From Punica granatum (taxonomy: Eukaryota; Streptophyta; Magnoliopsida; Myrtales; Lythraceae), in NCBI RefSeq assembly GCF_007655135.1, contig NC_045127.1, forward strand, positions 2,046,001 to 2,110,000: DNA of 64,000 nucleotides. The letters run 5' to 3'. Both the position numbers and the translations under genes were made by a program. The notes beneath the pieces are model-generated. The model had not been told where the DNA came from, did not search any database, and saw only the letters and a list, made by a program, of their open reading frames with translations. The first letter of the stretch is position 1; every line of letters begins with the position of its first letter. This document shows positions 24,603 through 37,558 of this stretch, one piece after another.

Positions 24603-25032
24603 TCGATGAGGATGAATGAAGATGATGAAGCTAGCTAGCTAGTGATGGGGATGATCCCCAAACAATTATCATACCCTCTAATTTTGTGTTTCCCAATTTA
24701 ATTTTCACGATTCTTTGATAAATTTCTTTTTGTTAGTTTTTCCAACTGTAGAAACACAGCAACATATGCGGTGTCATATAGATTATTTGTAGGGCATGCA
24801 TACTAGCTGACTGCTCCCAGTCAACAATGTTCTTTTGAATGATGAAAAATGTAAGAGAATTCCTTCAATTACATGCATACGGTTTAAATTCTTCTACGAG
24901 CTTATTTTCTTACGAACTAGGCAGTATAAGATTTTGCCAATATAGATATGTTATCAGACCGACCCAGTTTGATTAGATTAGTCGGAGGTCTATTGAGCTT
25001 CTGTATATCAAGGTGCATACTAATAAAAAAAG

Positions 25033-25063
<31 letters not shown>

Positions 25064-28000
25064 CGTCTGCTATCGATTAATAGCTTTTGCTCCCAGAAAT
25101 GTTGATTAGGATTGTCGTACGACCCACAACGGTGTGGACTTCTCCGTTTCTATTCTATGTAATATTTTGGGCCATTGGGCTCGTGTCTCACTGATGGAAA
25201 AGAAGCATCACATGACACATACAAAACTTTAGGTAGCTTATAACTAGGCAAACACGAAAGATTGGGGGACGGACTGAAATTAATTATTCTTAAACTCAGT
25301 TATGTGGGTGTAAGGAAAACTTTTTTTTTTTTCCCCATTCGATACCGTGAATTTTTCTGGAGATATTGAGCGTCTATATAATACATAGATATCGTGAATT
25401 TTTCTGGAAATGGGCCGGTCTGTATAATGTAAATTACAATCTCAAATTGATTCAAAGCCTTATGTGTAGCAGATTGGTTACGTTAATATATATTTTTCTG
25501 ACCACGGTTTACGTTAATAAATTGAAATAAATGATTTATATCGAAGTATATGGATCAGGGAAGATATAAATGCCAAGGGGAAGAGATCTATGAATATGTA
25601 ACCTTAATTGACTTGGAGAAGATCTGAAGTTTGGGTGATGGATTGTGATGAGTTGAATGATGATCTCTTGAACTTATATTTACGTGATCGAACTGAATAG
25701 TGAATTAATTATATGAAAGTAATGGATCACCGAATTCCATATGGTATGTGGACTGGAAGAGCAAAGATGTACGAGTATGGAACATCATAGTACGGGCACT
25801 GTAGCCGCGCATTGTTTTCTTAAGAATTATTCTCTGAAAGTCATTAATTTGTCTTTCCCTCCTACCACCGTTTTGGGTGCGTATGGGCTTTTCCTTAGTT
25901 TTGCCTACAATATATTAATTAAGCAACAGGTAGATATTATTTAAATATAATTAACATATACGTGTGTGCGTGTGCGTGTGCGTGCGTATATATAAATATA
26001 TATGTTTCCATGCAGCGAGCGATACCCCCATCAATTTCTTCACCAAATACATATGATATGATTATGTATATTTTACTCGAATTTCTGATATTTATATCTA
26101 TAGTATATATAAAAGTACGATGAGTTTTTTAAATTTTCGTTATTCCAAAAATACTTATTAGATTCGTTTCTTTTAATCGCATACTTTTATAATTCTTATA
26201 TTCAGGTTCTTTTTCTTTCCATTAATTTTGACATTTTTTACTCTCACATCAATTTCAAAATTAGTCCATATTGCATATACGTTTGTCATATTCTTTTTTG
26301 CATATCGCTTTATAATTTCTAAACTTTGATATATCATATGTTCGTTACCCAGCGATTTCACACCGTCTTTGTTTCCTAGACCCTTTAATGCTTTCAATGG
26401 AAAAAATAAAAATATGAGGTGTTTCTCTAACTATTCTTCCTATTTTGCCCTTACTTAAATAGTGACAGTATAAATTTGCTCCTTTACATAATTAACAAAA
26501 CTAAAGTAGTTCCTGAAATCATTGTACCTTTTGATAAAAGTTCCTTCATTCAAATAATACAGGAGAAACAATTTTTCAAATAATATTTCAAGAGACATTT
26601 GCATTCCTTAGGACTAAATGAAATTTATACATCACTTAATTTTTTTATTTTTACTAGAAAATTATATCTTCTTTAGTATAATAAAAAACTATAAAGATCC
26701 AACCGGAAAAATAAAGAGAAAGTTATAATTTAATAAAAAGATAAATTTGTTAGTTAAATTAGTATAGATAAATTTAATCATCAAATACTATTTCATATTT
26801 GGCGAAATAATTTTATAATAAAAGGATGTAATTGCTAAATGGATGTGATTATTCAAAGAATCGCATTTATTTTTTGTATATATAATATTTAGTTTTCAAA
26901 TAGTCATATGAACAATCATTTGCATTCCATTCTCCCTCTAAAACTTTTCTCCTTGATAGTTTCATTATGAAGTCTCAAAAGATTTTCGATGTTGTTGTCC
27001 GAAAATCTCAATAGTCGTGTTCTTATATTTAAAAAAGTATGTCATCTCTAATGAAATATTTATTCGCTTCTAATTCGTAGATTTTTTATGAGTTTTTTTA
27101 TAGAGAATATTTACGTATAATTCTTGAGTAATTCTTTATCTATCGTTCTTAATAGATTTTACTCTTTTTTATGATATCATAGATTTTCCTCTCTATTTGG
27201 ATATATTATTTGATTGACTTTTGAGCGTTTTCTTCCTAATTTTTTCTTCGTACTCTTGCTCATATTTTCATAAAAAGTATGAAATTGAGTGGCAGGGCCT
27301 TTGGCCGACAACCACACTCGCCGACCACCTCGCCAGGCGCGATGGTGCCCTTCGACGAACCACCACCAGCCCAGTATGCTTTTCTCTTTTATTTTTCAAT
27401 CCTGTAAGTTTTCTTTTTACGTGCATATATATAATTGTTCTAATTTTTTAGAATTTACAGATTTTAGATTTAAGTTTTGAAACAAAAAAAAAATCCAAAA
27501 TATTGGAAAGGCTTTATTAAAATATTAACAAATGTTATTCCCCCTTTATACAAAAAAATATATTTTGGTATGAAAGAAAAATATTTCAAATGTTTTTTTT
27601 CTTTTTGGTACTTATTCCTAATGAAAATTGAGAAGAAATTAAAATTATATGTGATTTACATATGAAAAAAATATTAGTAATAATTATTCATTACTTCGGA
27701 AGTAATTTTTTTATAAAGAATTAGAATTATAAGCAATTGGACAATCTTCTTTTTTATATTTTGCTTTTCTCTCATTTTCCTTTAACAATGTTCACTCTTT
27801 TTGCTCTTGATTATCATGATTTTAATCATGCATTCGACTTAGGTTTTTTATATTATATAATTATTGCTCAAGTTTTATTTTTGCGTATTTTAAAGTTTAT
27901 TATGTGTGTCATACAACAAGAATATTTACTTACTAATGTACTTAAAATGAATATTTATTGCAGTTTTTTCGATTAACCATTAGAATTGAAATTTTCTTTC

Positions 28001-28159
28001 TTTCTTTGTTTCAATTAACTACTTTAAAATTCCAACAAATATATAATAGTTTGGAAATGTGAAATCCTAAAAGATGATACCTTGACTTCTTATATTAATC
28101 TTAATTTTCAAAAGGAAAATCGACTTAATTCTAGCAAAAAAGTTTAATTAATTATTTTT
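24603..28159. other. long AT-rich intergenic region
   Basis: No gene is supported. A partial SINE-like match is at about 24950-25025 (GATTAGATTAGTCGGAG). Microsatellites are a (GAA)n at 25030-25062 and a (GT/GC)n at 25961-25987. A GC-rich islet at 27289-27372 (GGCCGACAACCACACTCGCC) is a compositional outlier, perhaps the core of a decayed TIR element; no protein is recognised in it. Confidence 0.4.
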
Positions 28160-28330
28160 TATATGTGCACCACAGTATCCGAAAGTCCAACTGAGCTCCG
28201 ACTAATCCAATCGAGCTAGGTCGGCCCACTAAGGGATAAAGCTCTCACAACATGGATTTTCTCCATTCACAAGACTCAAACACGAGACCTTATTTTAGAG
28301 GAACAAGCGCCGAAACGCTTGAATCAACTC
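28160..28330 (-). mobile_element. SINE-like element, same family as 19036-19215
   Basis: Minus strand: B box-like TCTCGTGTTTGAGTC (near 28270-28285), then GAGAGCTTTATCCCTTAGTG, GGGCCGACCTAGCTCGATTG and CGGATACTGTGGTGCACAT. It shares its body with the copy at 19036. Confidence 0.6.
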
Positions 28331-28419
28331 ACATGGATAATTATTTATAATTGTTCATGATATAAATTATGTTATATCTAAATAAAAAATTATCAATATG
28401 CATTAATGATCCTCGACCC

Positions 28420-28720
28420 GTTTGATTTCGCAATACGATTTTAAGATTTTAACTATAACTTTAACTCTACTCACTATACAACAAAAGTCAACAATACAAT
28501 TATCACTTTTTCATTTTTCTTAAATTTTTTTAACAATTCAATTCAATTTTTAATAATAAATTATCTCAATTATTCATTACTTTTTCCACAATTTAACAAT
28601 ACAATCATTACTTTTTTTATTTTTTCTTACTTTTTCTCATAATTCAACGTCATAATCATTACAAACAAATTAAAATCAAAACTCAACTCAACTCAACTCA
28701 AAAACTAAAGACACTATATT
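28420..28720. repeat. MITE-like AT-rich element
   Basis: The left end CGTTTGATTTCGCAATACG and the right end with repeated ACTCAACTCA then CTAAAGACA resemble the ends of the 7190-7600 and 38461-38705 elements. The interior has tandem CATTACTTTTT-type blocks. No target duplication was established. Confidence 0.4.
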
Positions 28721-31700
28721 TCATATTTATTGATTTGGAATTTTGAAAGCAATAATAAGATTATTAATGATGTTATATAATTAATTATGTATTTTTTGAA
28801 TGAAATTTAATTTATATATTTCTTAACATTTTATAATTATTATATTTTACCACTTAATTGAGAAATATTTCACGTGCCGTAAATTCCTTGGGATGCTGCC
28901 AAGCATACAAATGACAAAAAAGTTTTCAACATATCTGTAGGCATCAATCGGGAACCATTTAACGCTTGGCACTGCCGAAAGCTCGTACAAACTTAAGATG
29001 GGCCTAATTCTAGAATTTTTGTCTTTCGTGTAAGAAAGGGAATGAATTGAAATAAATTGGTTACTAATCATCTGCAGAAGTAGTAGTACGTACATGCAGG
29101 TTCCAGGGCAAAAAGGCAGAGAATTGATTTGGTCCCCGGTGATGAATTGAACTGAACATATAGTATAGGGATTGACCACGTAGGTAGGGGCTAGGCCTTT
29201 CGTTTTGATTACATCGCAGGGGCCCCTAGCTAGCTAATAAGCCCTTCCCCTCCCTCTTCTTCTTCTTCTTCTTTTGGGGGACCATTCTATCGATCATCAA
29301 TCGAGATCAAATGCAACAGTTGTCTTTTATGATCTTTTCGTCTTCCTCTCTCTCTCTCTCTCTCTCTCTGTTAGGCCCATCTTTTTTGGTTTCAGGTCAT
29401 GGTTTTTGTTGCATTATATTTATATATCGTCCTTTGCCCCAGTCATGCATTTGAATCCTGGGACAATCAGAAATCAAGATCCTCTCTCTCAATTCATCAA
29501 CCTCCAACGATATTTTTATCGTTTGATGTACAGTAGCGTACTCGAGCTGAGCAGGTTGTGACGGGCGCATATACGTATACAAACCTCATGTAAGATGAAT
29601 GGATTCTTTTTATATATACAAGACATGGATAAACAATTGTCCATGAAAGAAAACAATGCATGTAAATATAATATATATAAAGCATCTCATAATATTGATA
29701 TATCAAAGGAAAATGGGAAATTATTGACAGAACCTATTTTTTGCTTTGAACATATACTTATGCATGCATGAGCTATAGCTTAAATACAGCTCCTAATTTT
29801 CTACATATAAGTACGTATATATATATATATATATATATGGAGAGAGGATAGGTCCAAGAACAAGGACATTAATTGGATACGGAGTCAATGACTGTCGTCG
29901 CAGAGAAAGAGGACAGTTTGGGTATTACGTTCTTAACTAAACACCATACTCCTGCATTACTAAGATGAAGAAAATTGGAAACCATGCACTCTCTCTCTCT
30001 CTCTTCCCCCCACCACATATATATATATATATATATTGACATTACTTCAGTTCTCGTCCTTATCCATCTCAGGATGATGGTGCTATAGCTAGCTATTCGT
30101 CCTGTCTTTACAATGTGCTCAGTGAATAAAATATATAACGTAAAGTCTATTAATAACGAAATATCATGATCGATCGGAGCTTGCACAATTACAAGAATCT
30201 CGACATACAATACCATTCACAATTATGACAGGATCCTATATTCCGGTTGAACAAGAAGAAAGGATTTCTCATGGACCAAATGTCCAAAGCAGGTTAAGGA
30301 CAAAAGCAATCGGCCTTTAGAATAATTAAAAGCCTATATTATTGCAACTTTCAGAATATACGGAAAAAGAAGCAGCTAATAAAAGTTATGGGATGCACAT
30401 AATTGTGTCCCTGGAATGAATTTAAGCTTTTCCCTAGCGGGAAAGCCCCTTTACTTTGTTTCTGTTTCTGTCTTGTTCTCTTTATTCATCTTTTGTTTGT
30501 GTCCTGTCACTTAGATGGAATGGAATCAACGGATGGTGAGGGTTAATAAGATTCGTTTTGTTCTCCTTTTCCGGCTTGAATTTTCAAGTATCAAACTCAC
30601 CAAGACTTAAATAATACGTTATATATTTTATTTCTTCGTGAGAAGATAATTGTTATTTAGAAATCAAGCCGTTACATAATGGAGAAAGAAAGACAGAGTA
30701 AATAGTCGTGGATTGTCGCACCAAATGAGCCTATCCTGAGAAATTCTCGGCCCGATCTTGCTTTTGCTTTTCTTAGAAACATATCTTATCTTTGCCGGAA
30801 AGAGGGTTCGATTGGGAATAAGCATTTTATACGAGAAATACGTTCACGAGGTGTAGGGTGACTTGCAAGACGGGACAAAGCTGAAGGACTCAACGGCCGA
30901 TATGGTCCAACATATAGAAGCGGCACATGCATTATATATGCTTCTGATTTTGAGTGCTGAGGAGTAGAAAAGATTTTCAGGTGGTCCAACTCCTTCACTA
31001 ATAATCATTGAAATGCTATAACTAATGCTTTAGGTAATCCCAAGTTGCATTCACTTAGTTTTTTTCCTCCCAGTAAATCACGAGATGTCTTCAACTTGTG
31101 ACCGAAATTAATGACATTCACCTGAGTATCAGCTTGGCCTTAATTAACTATGATACACTTGCAGTAGATTTTATGTTTGTTTATTGCAAGTAAAGTAGGT
31201 TCACTGAAAACCTCATTTATTGACCGTACACCATCTTATTGTGAAAAAGCATTGATTCGGTTCGCCCAAAAGAAAGCATTGATTGATTACCAATGTGAAT
31301 TGATTCGGGTAGTCTAACACCTCTTTCTTCTCTTAAATGAGTTCTAAGGTTTAAGTCTCGTGAATGAAAGAAAAATCACTATTGAGACAATTTTACTTTT
31401 TAGTGAGCCAACTTAGCTGAAGTTTGAATTAGTCAAGATCCATTGAATTTTTAAATATCAAACAGTATAGACCTTAAAAAAATCAATATATAGATCAATA
31501 ATATATTAGTTAATTAATTTATTTTGTTTTGTCTCTCGTAGACTGAGTAACTAAGGGGCTTGCATCGAAATTTCTCTAATGGAAATCACCCAATTTTTTA
31601 AGAAATCCTTTGGTAATAGTATCTCGTGACGTGATATGAGAAAGCACCAACGGATTATAATAAATTAAAAATTAAATGTTAATCATTTGAGTAACTGCAA

Positions 31701-32261
31701 TAATTATTCTTATTGGCTTTTTCCCCTTTCTTTTCCATGTATTCATTTAAGCAATCTTCTGTCTCGTGATTGTCATGTTCATGTACTGCAAGAATTGAAA
31801 AGATTGATAATATCAACGAGAAAAGTAATAGTTAGGTGAATTAGCCTCAATTGTGAGTGAATAAATTTGGAGAACAGGGTTAATTTCATGTACCGAAGCC
31901 CATTTACCTACTGGACCCCCACCATCTCGGCCAAAAGTAGAAAAATCAAACTCTGTCCGGATATATTTTTTTGGTGTGTGTTTTAATATTTGAAAACTTG
32001 ATAGGTCTCAACTAATTCAGTTCGAGTCGAGTTGACTTATTAAAGAGTAAAATTCTACCGACATGAATAATAATAAAAAATGCTAAACTACAATATATTA
32101 TTATCACTGACTGAAATACAGTTCGGCTAGAAACTGTTATTCATAGGAAACCTGTTGAGAATGAAATTTTTGATATAGAGTATTGAAGCTACGTAATTTG
32201 TAACAATTACGGACCTATGACACCCCATAATATTAAAAACATGTAGTTTTTTATGCTGCAT
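28721..32261. other. long intergenic region
   Basis: No gene is supported. Microsatellites: (TTC)n 29260-29275, (CT)n 29346-29369, (TA)n 29817-29838, (CT)n then (TA)n 29990-30036. A degenerate SINE-like segment covers about 31270-31470 (AAGGTTTAAGTCTCGTGAATG matches the B box region of the family). Confidence 0.4.
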
Positions 32262-32490
32262 TTGGTTTCAAAGTAGGATTTTAAAATCATATTTTAATTT
32301 TGAAAAAGAGTGGTATAAATAGGGTACACCATTTGACTTTGTATGAGTTATTTTGTTTTGTTGTGAAAAAAAGTGATATAAATGGGGTTCACTCTTTGAC
32401 TTTTTATGAGTTATTTTGTTTTGTTGTTGGTAAAATTAGGTTAAAATTGTGATTTTAAAATCACATTTGCAAACCAAACAAGCCATAATC
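32262..32490. repeat. MITE-like fold-back element with internal tandem duplication
   Basis: Ends TGCATTTGGTTTCAAAGTAG and GCAAACCAAACAAGCC are imperfect inverted repeats, extended by GATTTTAAAATCAT/GTGATTTTAAAATCAC. Inside, a unit of about 62 bases ending TATGAGTTATTTTGTTTTGT occurs twice in direct orientation. Confidence 0.5.
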
Positions 32491-32693
32491 ATTGGAAAGC
32501 ACATGCCGCGGTAATTAAACGAACTTATTCATTGTATATATCGTATTATTTCAGTCATAAATAATGGAATAAAATCTTGCGGCTAGCGCAATGAATTGCC
32601 ATCGGGTAGATCTACCGTTGTATAAGGGAAGAGGTAATCAATTCCTTTCCTCTTGTTTACTTAGTTCAAACACCCACAACCTTCCTTCCAATG

Positions 32694-33702
32694 GGAGACT
32701 GTTCCTGGAATTGGAAGAAACTAATGCAGCTGAGAGCAATGATATCCCCTTATACTAGCTGCAGAGTTATTTCAGGTATTACTATATCTTTTTGGTATGA
32801 TGCCTAGTTACCAGTTGGCCCATTGATTAACTATTGTTGTCGAGGACTGCAATGTTTTCCCTCACTAAGTGAACACGCAAAAGTTAGCGCAGTCCTGTTG
32901 CAAGGACAATGGCATTGGCCACGAAGCTCGGACCCACAAGCTGCTTTGATCCGGGACCAGGTTGTAGCACTCGAACTCTCCAATCATGATAGAGTCTTAT
33001 GGACCCCCATAAATCCGGACAGTTCTCCATTGCAAATGCCTGGAAGTGTTTAAGAGTCAAAGGCCCAACACTGGAATGGAGTAACGCGATCTGGTTTGAT
33101 GAACAGCTTCCGCGCTCTTCTTTCGTTAGCCGACTATGTGTACATAATAGATTAGTGACAAAAGACCGACTTTCAACATGGGGTATTCAACTTCAGTCAG
33201 CTGAATGTGAGTTTTGCAATACACAGTGGGAGACCCGCGAGCACCTCTTCTTTGAATGTCAAATCACCCAAGGAATTTGGAGGAGTTTGTTAGCCCGAGT
33301 TGGCTTGCATCGTCCTATGGTGAATTGGAATACGAAATTCTGTTGGATTTCTTCTCTTCGGGGCAGGAAACTCGATGTTATTTGTTTGAAACTTCTGTGG
33401 ACTCACCACATATATTGTATATGGCATGAGAGGAACGCGCGGTTTTATCAAAGGCAAAGTTTATCTCCAGTGGCTATAGTTCAGAAGATTTTTGCAGATG
33501 TGAAGGCGAAGCTTTGCCTTTACCCTCGACTCTCCCACAAAATTATAAATGCTATCATACTCGGTCACATGTTTAACCCTCCTGATAGTTTCCATAGCTA
33601 ATCGGTTTGGTAGTTTTATTGATGTGTATTGGGTAAATGGCCTCTTGATGTACGTACATTTTAATTAATGAAAGTCTCCACCATTTATCAAAAAAAAAAA
33701 AA
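32694..33702 (+). mobile_element. 5'-truncated LINE (L1-type) with poly(A) tail and target duplications
   Basis: The plus strand encodes the C-terminal part of a plant LINE ORF2. WNWKKLMQLRA through FWYDA precedes the zf-RVT domain (RLCVHNRLVTKDRLSTWGI, then C-E-F-C and HLFFEC), and the frame ends at 33601. A 3' UTR ends in CCACCATTTATC and a 12-base A run (33691-33702). TTCCTTCCAATG occurs at 32682-32693 and again at 33705-33716 just past the tail; with flanking bases 15 of 16 match. The element was thus inserted 5'-truncated. It is dead: an in-frame TAG at 32805 and one extra C in the run 33004-33008 shift the frame. Endonuclease and most of the reverse transcriptase are absent. Confidence 0.85.
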
Positions 33703-33716
33703 CTTTCCTTCCAATG

Positions 33717-34128
33717 AATATGATCCAATCAAACTACACAAAAAAACGATAAATTAGACCTGCAATAACATCAGAGATTCTGACCTACATAAATATTTTA
33801 ATTGATTTTTACTCATTTAAAATAACCGAATAACAGTTAACTCTCATCAAATATTTAATCTGTTGGGACCCTCCGTTGGTGGGGCCCACGGGACTTCTCC
33901 CTCCCAGTCCCGGCTGCTGCTTAGATAAGCCACGCTGATCGACCCCTCCCAATACCTTTTCCCCCCCAACACTGAATTGAAGTCGTCACGGTTCTCCCAA
34001 CCCGATTTCCTCTTTTTCCTCAACAAAACAATTCAATTCACCACATCATCATCATCATCATCATCATCTCCTCTTTCTTCTTCCTCTTCAAAAGCAGAGG
34101 CCTGAGGCAGAGAGGATCAAGCTGGAAA
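33717..34128. promoter_or_regulatory. upstream region and leader of the OVATE family gene
   Basis: Composition shifts from AT-rich to C/T-rich after about 33870. A (CAT)n run at 34044-34068 and a CTTCTTCC-rich stretch precede the start codon, typical of a plant 5' leader. No firm TATA box was picked. Confidence 0.35.
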
Positions 34129-35304
34129 ATGGGGAATCCCAAGTTCAAGCTATCAGACATAGTGCCACATGCCTGGTTCTACAAGCTCAAAGACATGAAC
34201 AGGACAACGTCGTCAGGGTCAGTCCACCCGAACAAGAAGAACAACATGAACGGCTCTCTTCCTTCCTCCAACTCCAAGAAATTAGCCCACCAACAACCCG
34301 GCCACCTCACCGGCAGTACAACCACAGCCGCATCTCTCCCTCCTCTCAAGCCTCGAAAGTCCTACTACTTCCCCCGGGACCTCTCCCCGGGACTCCGTGA
34401 CCCGCCCCAGAGGTCGTCTAAGCAGGGCCGGACCCCCAAGAAGTCCTCGAAGCCTAAGCCTAAGCCCAAGCCCGCTGCCCCCTTCCCTCCCTTGAAGCCT
34501 GCCCCGTATAATTCCTCCGCCAGCTTCAGTTGCCGTGCTTCAACGGACTCGGTCTGGACCAGGACCGAGGACGCCAACGCCTCCCCTGACTCCATCTTCG
34601 ATAGCAGCTCCCCTGAGTTCAGGCTCGACCGGGTCCTCACACCCAAATCGCTTGGTAGCTGTGGCTCCAAGATCGATCCTGTCGCCGGTGATCCTGACAT
34701 TATCATTCACGTGGATGAGAATTCTTTCGTCAGGAAACCTGCCAAGAGGCTGATGGGGCATCATAATTTCGACTCCTTGCCGAACGTCGAGCTGCCACCG
34801 ATAGTAACCAAGCCTGCCAAGCCCAAACAGAATTACGGTGTCGATCACGTCCAAGTCATCGAAGACGACCGGTATACCAAGAAACCCATTAGGAAGGTCA
34901 GGGAGAACATTAGCAGTAGGAAAAGTGTTAGCAGAAGGTGCTCCATCAGCTCCTCCCCGAGGGTGAGGCTCAAGATAAATTCTCCAAGGCTTCCTAGCCG
35001 GAGAGCAGGTCAGGCTCGAAGGACAGTCAGTGGCGGGTCGGACTCCTCCTCGGCAGGAAGAAGGAAGCTGTCGGATAGCTTCGCAATCATGAAGTCGTCA
35101 TTCGACCCTCAGAGGGATTTCAGGGAGTCGATGGTGGAGATGATAGTGGAGCACAACATCAAGGCCTCCAAGGACCTCGAGGAGCTCCTCGCGTGCTACC
35201 TGTCCTTAAACTCGGACGAGTATCACGAGCTCATCATCGAGGTGTTCAAGCAAATCTGGCTCGATCTCACCGACATTGATTCACTCCAAGTCGTTAATCA
35301 GTAG
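34129..35304 (+). CDS. OFP1: OVATE family protein (OFP1/OFP2-4 clade)
   Basis: An intronless 391-residue nuclear regulator. The N terminus (FKLSDIVPHAWFYKLKDMNR) is the conserved DNA-binding-type segment of the OFP1-5 group. The middle is basic, Ser/Pro-rich and low in complexity (KPKPKPKP near residues 107-114; RRCSISSSPR). The C-terminal OVATE domain lies at about residues 325-384: DFRESMVEMIVEHNIKASKD, LLACYLSLNSDEYHELIIEV and FKQIWLDL. Members repress transcription, partner KNOX/BELL homeodomain proteins and TRM proteins, and alter organ shape and secondary walls. Length and domain order are normal and the frame is intact. OFP1 is favoured by the neighbouring CIPK genes, but OFP2 or OFP4 is possible. 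Confidence 0.92.
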   Translation: MGNPKFKLSDIVPHAWFYKLKDMNRTTSSGSVHPNKKNNMNGSLPSSNSKKLAHQQPGHLTGSTTTAASLPPLKPRKSYYFPRDLSPGLRDPPQRSSKQGRTPKKSSKPKPKPKPAAPFPPLKPAPYNSSASFSCRASTDSVWTRTEDANASPDSIFDSSSPEFRLDRVLTPKSLGSCGSKIDPVAGDPDIIIHVDENSFVRKPAKRLMGHHNFDSLPNVELPPIVTKPAKPKQNYGVDHVQVIEDDRYTKKPIRKVRENISSRKSVSRRCSISSSPRVRLKINSPRLPSRRAGQARRTVSGGSDSSSAGRRKLSDSFAIMKSSFDPQRDFRESMVEMIVEHNIKASKDLEELLACYLSLNSDEYHELIIEVFKQIWLDLTDIDSLQVVNQ

Positions 35305-36459
35305 TGCCTCACCGAATCAAGATGCTGACTGTTTGTATATGGCATTGAATATGTTGTCAGAACAACAACAATTATACTATGTAGTCGTATTCTTATTAGT
35401 GCTTCAATTAGTGTTAATCGGGGCAAAAGGGGACATCGTAGTCCGTTTTTCCATTTTAGCCAACTGAGCAATATGGCCATTTTTCCCCTTGTATGATAAA
35501 TCAACCTTGCCTTTTCTTTTCTTCTTTGGGCTGGGTATGTGAAAAATTGGTTCCAAATGGCTAAACATATATATATCCATTTTCAGCCATCACATAAATA
35601 GAAAACCACCGGTTCCATTTCGTGGCCTCAAAATAGACATTGATTGAGCGAATTTAAGAAGAAGAGAAATTAATTGATGTCATATCCAGACACATATAAA
35701 AACAACCTTCTTTCAATATTGTTTATGTTATTAAAAAGTTAAATAATTATATCGGTTGTCCGGCTTCATGATGGACGGACCAAGGGAACCTGAATGGGGC
35801 AGCTACCGCCCAAAATTTCAGGTTATAAGAAAATTCATAAATTAATCTTCAATTTTTTTTTTTTTACATTACATGAAATGGTACCTTAGCACCTACTCCG
35901 CTCCACCTTGATACAATTCCTGCGTCCGTCCCTGGTGGCTGATTTACTGTTCTGATTTTAATTATTACAAATTGGTTAGACTTGTGGAAACGTATTGGAG
36001 GGACTAATCTAGAGTAAATATTTTGGGTTGCAATCTAACATTAGATTTGGTGGTTAATCAAGCTTGATCAAACGCATGTATATATGTTGACCTTTCGGAG
36101 AGGTTGAATGCGAGAAATCTTTTGATGGGTGGGGTGGGATTTTCGACTTTATAGTGTAAGTGGTTGAGTGCTACAATTAATTAAATCTCATGGCAACCCC
36201 CCAAAAATTAAATAAATAAATAATAATGGATCAAAATTTCGGACAACCTGCTTGGATAAGGACGTTCAACCCTATTTCACATTTTCCTCCTCCGTCTTGT
36301 CACTTGAACATAATCTGTACAGGGACGAAAAGGATACTGTTAGTAATTGACATTACAACCTAGCTAAAACGACACATGCTAGCCTCGAATGATCAGTTTT
36401 CTTCCAGGAAAACTATATTGTTCTCATAATTAAGTGTACTAATTGTTCCATTTTCATAT
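35305..36459. other. intergenic spacer
   Basis: 3' UTR of the OFP gene, then AT-rich DNA with no recognised gene. A T-run (35851-35862) beside CAAATTGG-type blocks may be an old retroelement tail. Confidence 0.35.
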
Positions 36460-37558
36460 GGGTTAATTGCACCAATGATCCAAAAAGTTTCATAAAAGTT
36501 ACACGTTAATCCAATTTTTTTTTTAGTAATTTGTTGATACATTAAGTTTCAAAACCATTTTAATGCAATGCATTCCGTCATCACTTGTTTGACGCGTTAG
36601 TTTGATGCTGATGTGACTTATTACGTGTCAGTTTCTAATTTAAAAATAAAAATAAAAATAAATCTTATTTTTTTAGAAACAAAAATCAAGTTAAAAAAAT
36701 TTCCCTCTCTCCTCTTTCTCCGGCATCCCTCTCCTCCATCTCTTTTCTCAGAACCTTCACGCCTTTCTTTCCCCCATGGGCGACCGTGTATGTCAAAGCT
36801 CGAAGCGGTAGTCGGAAGGCTCGTGGTCGCTGGAGACCTCTCTCTCCTCCTACTTCTCCCTCTGCGATCTTGCAAAAAAAAATGTTTTTGAGTGAAAGTG
36901 GGGTAGGGTCACCGATCCCAGATCTCTCAAGATATCTGGTGTCAGGGTGGGGCTGCCCTCGTTGGTGACCCCACCCTCCGACCAAGCTTGCCGACAGAGT
37001 GAGCCTACCGGCATCCTCGATCAAAGGGTAGGGTCATGAGTAGGAGAGCCCCCATCCCTGACTCGAGAGATATCGAGTTAGGTCTGACCCGGGATCTCTT
37101 GAGTAGGGGGTGGGGTCTCCCCTGGCCACGACCCCATTCCCCGACTAAGCTAGCCGGTTAGCTCAAATCCTGTCGACAAGCTCGGTCGAGGGGTAGGGTC
37201 ATCGGCGGGTTCGGCCCCACCCCGATTCAATCGCCCTTAATAATAATAATAATAATAATAAGGTGGAAGACAGCGAGGAGAAAGAGGTGAGAGGGACCGG
37301 ACAAGCTTTCAAAGAGTCGATGAAAGCTCTGATAAGGACTTTAATGACCTAGGCTGATAATCTGTGATTTTATTTTGTTGGGTTAATTAGGGTTGGGGAA
37401 TCTCTTGGAATCGGAGTTTAGAAGAAGAGGTTGGAGAAGGAGATCGGGGAGAGAAGTCAAAGAGCAACCGGAGATGGTTGAGATGGTGATGATGTGATGA
37501 CGATCTAGGGTTTCTTCAATGGAGGGCGAGAGAAGAAGATGAAGATTTGATTTTTGTA
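36460..37558. repeat. composite TIR-element debris with a degenerate GC-rich tandem repeat
   Basis: The left terminus GGGTTAATTGCACCAATGAT followed by CCAAAAAGTTTCA matches the ends of the MITEs at 22205 and 37559, but no right partner was found. From about 36900 to 37220 an imperfect tandem repeat of roughly 130-160 bases recurs, each copy with GGTAGGGTCA, GATCTCT.GAG/AAG and CGACCAAGCT or CGACTAAGCT. This stretch is far more GC-rich than its surroundings. No credible protein was found. A (TAA)n run ends at 37260. Confidence 0.5.
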
